Source of the DNA: JAAYYM01 sp964483395
GTDB taxonomy: Bacteria; Bacillota; Clostridia; Lachnospirales; Lachnospiraceae
DNA length: 7,312 nucleotides
Reading direction: 5' to 3'
Assembly: GCA_964483395.1 (NCBI GenBank)
Contig: CAZABT010000128.1
Location: 1-7,312, forward strand
This document shows positions 6,362 through 7,312 of the stretch, piece by piece. The position numbers and the translations under genes are program-made. Below the pieces are notes generated by a model that saw nothing but the letters and a program-made list of their open reading frames with translations, ran no database searches and was not told the DNA's origin. Position 1 is the stretch's first letter. Each line of letters begins with the position of its first letter.

Positions 6362-6541
6362 ATGGATGTGCGATTTGGCTTGGAGGAATATTACGGCGGT
6401 TTGCATTGTGGCACCTGCATGGATGTCTTTGTAAACAACCGGTGGAAACCTACCCGCATTGAAATGGATTGGGGCGATAAAGGTTGGTACCTCGTAGGGG
6501 TTCCGACTGATTCCCTCGTTGGTTTGCGAGTGCGGATTTAA
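6362..6541 (+). CDS. DUF5348-like small protein, probably truncated at the N-terminus
   Basis: The frame encodes 59 residues beginning MDVRFGLEEYYGGLHCG, with CMDVFVNNRWKPTRIEM in the middle and a GWYLVGVPTD stretch running to the end LVGLRVRI. This pattern fits the DUF5348-type small proteins common in Firmicute conjugative elements; their function is unknown to me. In relatives as I remember them, 10-15 residues precede the RFGLEEYYGG motif. Here only three codons (CGA TGC TAC) intervene between an in-frame TGA (6350-6352) and the ATG, and there is no ribosome site. The beginning was therefore probably lost when the region was joined to the DUF4143 remnant, and expression is doubtful. A hairpin follows 15 bases after the stop. 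Confidence 0.65.
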   Translation: MDVRFGLEEYYGGLHCGTCMDVFVNNRWKPTRIEMDWGDKGWYLVGVPTDSLVGLRVRI

Positions 6542-6556
6542 CAGAAGATAAGCGAC

Positions 6557-6587
6557 AGGCGTGTCTCCTTTTCTGGGTGACACGCCT
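6557..6587. terminator. Hairpin after the DUF5348-like gene, possible terminator
   Basis: AGGCGTGTC (6557-6565) pairs perfectly with GACACGCCT (6579-6587) around a 13-base loop. It begins 15 bases past the DUF5348-like stop, a normal terminator position. However, no T-run follows on either strand, so it may instead be a processing/stability hairpin or a Rho-assisted terminator. Confidence 0.4.
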
Positions 6588-6609
6588 TACAACTGAATAC
6601 ATGATACAT

Positions 6610-6659
6610 AGAGCGTTTATTCGCCCCCTCGCACGGGGCTGGGTAGACGCTCTTTTTTT
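6610..6659 (+). terminator. Nested hairpin with T7 tract: terminator or leader attenuator
   Basis: An outer stem AGAGCGT (6610-6616) with ACGCTCT (6647-6653) encloses an inner stem GCCCC (6623-6627) with GGGGC (6635-6639). Seven T residues follow at 6653-6659. The poly-T makes intrinsic termination likely on the + strand. It lies only 46 bases before the start of the Cys-rich gene and about 70 bases past the DUF5348-like stop, with another hairpin in between. It could therefore end upstream transcription or act as an attenuator in the leader of the downstream genes. The two-level stem is larger than a plain terminator needs. Confidence 0.65.
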
Positions 6660-6692
6660 ATGCCCAAAATCCAAGGGCAAATCTGAATGATT

Positions 6693-6697
6693 GGAGG
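6693..6697 (+). promoter_or_regulatory. Ribosome binding site supporting a TTG start
   Basis: GGAGG lies 8 bases before TTG 6706. The ATG at 6691 overlaps this site and cannot be the start that it serves. Confidence 0.75.
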
Positions 6698-6705
6698 TTT
6701 TGATT

Positions 6706-6924
6706 TTGAGTAAAACTGTATATGCCACAGACAAGCCGAGTGATTGCCATTACTGCTACTTTTGGAAGAACAAGGGATGTCGTCTGGGTAAAGAAAATTG
6801 CTACTACTTAATCTCTGTACCCCCGAAGCCAAAGTCTGAATGTGACGGTTGCCCTTATGGTCGCCATCATCCCTGCATTGGCTGGTGTACTAAGAAGGTT
6901 ATGAGAGAAATGGGGGTTCGCTGA
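6706..6924 (+). CDS. Small cysteine-rich protein, putative zinc-binding, mobile-element associated
   Basis: The 72-residue product starts with TTG, chosen because GGAGG (6693-6697) is correctly spaced. It has eight cysteines in two similar quartets: C14, C17, C25, C32 and C46, C49, C57, C61, each opening with CxxC. This strongly suggests two metal sites, probably zinc, in a compact ribbon-like fold; an iron-sulphur role cannot be excluded. The remainder is basic (KNKGCRLGKE, CTKKVMREMG), compatible with nucleic-acid or protein binding. I do not recognise a named family, though small Cys-rich proteins beside parB are common in Firmicute conjugative elements. The stop at 6922-6924 is one base from an ATG at 6926, so it is likely translationally coupled to the partition gene. 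Confidence 0.75.
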   Translation: MSKTVYATDKPSDCHYCYFWKNKGCRLGKENCYYLISVPPKPKSECDGCPYGRHHPCIGWCTKKVMREMGVR

Positions 6925-6925
6925 T

Positions 6926-6979
6926 ATGAAAGAATACGAACGCAAAAGGCGCAAACATCAGCTTGAAGGGGTACGATGA
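6926..6979 (+). other. ParB start region with probable one-base insertion
   Basis: ATG at 6926, one base after the preceding stop, opens a frame that ends at TGA 6977-6979 after 17 codons. The next frame over reads KNTNAKGANISLKGYDDIF from 6930 and continues into ParB. Removing one A from the AAA at 6929-6931 would give ATG AAG AAT ACG and join the natural-looking start to the ParB frame. This suggests an insertion mutation or sequencing error in the A run. Confidence 0.55.
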
Positions 6980-7312
6980 TATTTTTTCCACCGATCAATC
7001 CAGAGCTGAAGCCCAGCAGGAGCGTGTGCAGGAAATTCCGCTTTCTGAGTTACACCCCTTTGAGGGACATCCGTTCCGAGTGGTAGACGATGAGGAAATG
7101 ATGAAAACGGCGGAGAGTGTCCGGGATTTTGGAGTTCTCACCCCTGCGATTGTCCGTCCTGACCCCGATGGTGGTTATGAAATCGTTTCTGGTCACAGGC
7201 GGCACCGGGCATCGGAGCTTGCGGGTAAGGAAACCATGCCTGCGATTGTTCGTGACCTGGATGATGATGCCGCCATTATTTTGATGGTCGATGCGAATTT
7301 GCAGAGAGAAAC
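6963..7312 (+). CDS. parB: ParB/RepB/Spo0J-family partition protein, N-terminal part (continues beyond window)
   Basis: This is the start of a ParB-type DNA-binding/CTPase protein, of the kind carried by conjugative elements and plasmids. It begins LKGYDDIFSTDQSRAEAQQE and then has the conserved N-terminal boxes. IPLSELHPFEGHPFRV is followed by MMKTAESVRDFGVLTPAIVRP, then GGYEIVSGHRRHRASELAG (the GHRR nucleotide/DNA-binding motif), and finally DDDAAIILMVDANLQRE (the NLQR box) at the window edge. TTG 6963 is the only plausible intact start codon in frame, but it has just a weak, distant AAAAGG. Conserved-looking coding upstream to 6930 suggests that the true start is ATG 6926 with an intervening one-base insertion. 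The role is probably element maintenance or transcription control rather than chromosome segregation. The helix-turn-helix and dimerisation domains lie outside the window. Confidence 0.88.
   Translation, partial: MKGYDDIFSTDQSRAEAQQERVQEIPLSELHPFEGHPFRVVDDEEMMKTAESVRDFGVLTPAIVRPDPDGGYEIVSGHRRHRASELAGKETMPAIVRDLDDDAAIILMVDANLQRE

Larger units (their letters stand above)
6355..7312. mobile_element. Edge of a probable integrative/conjugative element (right side open)
   Basis: DUF5348-like protein, a small eight-cysteine protein and a ParB-type protein occur one after another. By general knowledge these accompany each other in Firmicute integrative and conjugative elements of the Tn1549/Tn916-like world. 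Composition shifts from the AT-rich DUF4143 remnant to more GC-rich coding at about 6355. No integrase, relaxase, terminal repeat or attachment site is visible within the window, and the DUF5348 gene is cut at this edge, so the left end looks like a deletion scar rather than a clean insertion end. The extent and class of the element are inference. Confidence 0.55.

Noticed and set aside
6358..6462. C-terminal extension of the DUF4143 frame past the family's normal end
   Set aside because: This stretch is the DUF5348-like coding read in the wrong frame, so the apparent fusion protein is an artefact of the junction.
1..7312. CRISPR array, tRNA, rRNA, riboswitch, toxin-antitoxin or defence system
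   Set aside because: No spaced direct repeats, cloverleaf or known riboswitch core was seen on reading, and no recognisable toxin, nuclease effector or defence gene is present. The only candidate, the DUF4143 gene, is broken.

Overview
The window looks like chromosome from a Clostridia gut-type Firmicute, most likely a member of the Lachnospiraceae. The grounds are moderate-to-low GC, strong AGGAG-type ribosome sites, TTG and GTG starts, a clostridial class II aldolase and a GlgX-like debranching enzyme. The genus cannot be fixed from the sequence alone. All recognisable genes lie on the + strand.

Left part (1-4113): the 3' end of a class II fructose-bisphosphate aldolase gene closes with a strong intrinsic terminator (455-490). 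A promoter-like -10 then leads into a tight three-gene cluster. Its members are an unrecognised six-helix membrane protein (596-1270), a glycogen debranching enzyme of the GlgX/isoamylase type (1267-3353) and a TVP38/TMEM64 (SNARE-associated/DedA-like) membrane protein (3400-4113). The debranching gene is split by a -1 shift in a G4A5 run. Everything else in it, including all three GH13 catalytic carboxylates, is intact. The break is therefore a recent mutation, a base-calling error, or less likely programmed frameshifting.

Middle part (4114-5768): an intergenic region holds weak promoter candidates and a short inverted repeat that could be an operator. It precedes a complete MATE-family multidrug/sodium antiporter (4228-5583). 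The 185 bases after it hold only a doubtful 42-codon ORF and a small repeat structure.

Right part (5769-7312): this is eroded and mosaic. First comes a degraded AAA-ATPase/DUF4143 gene that has lost its P-loop half and an internal segment. Its last codons run directly into a DUF5348-like small protein that appears truncated at its N-terminus. After that come two hairpins, a 72-residue protein with eight cysteines, and the start of a ParB-type partition protein whose first codons appear to carry a one-base insertion. DUF5348, a small Cys-rich protein and ParB are a cargo set typical of Firmicute integrative and conjugative elements. I read 6355 to the end as the damaged edge of such an element (inference).

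I do not see a convincing undescribed system. The most informative signals are the two one-base indels in A runs, the deletion-scarred DUF4143 gene, the chromosome/element junction, and the uncharacterised membrane genes flanking the glycogen debranching enzyme.
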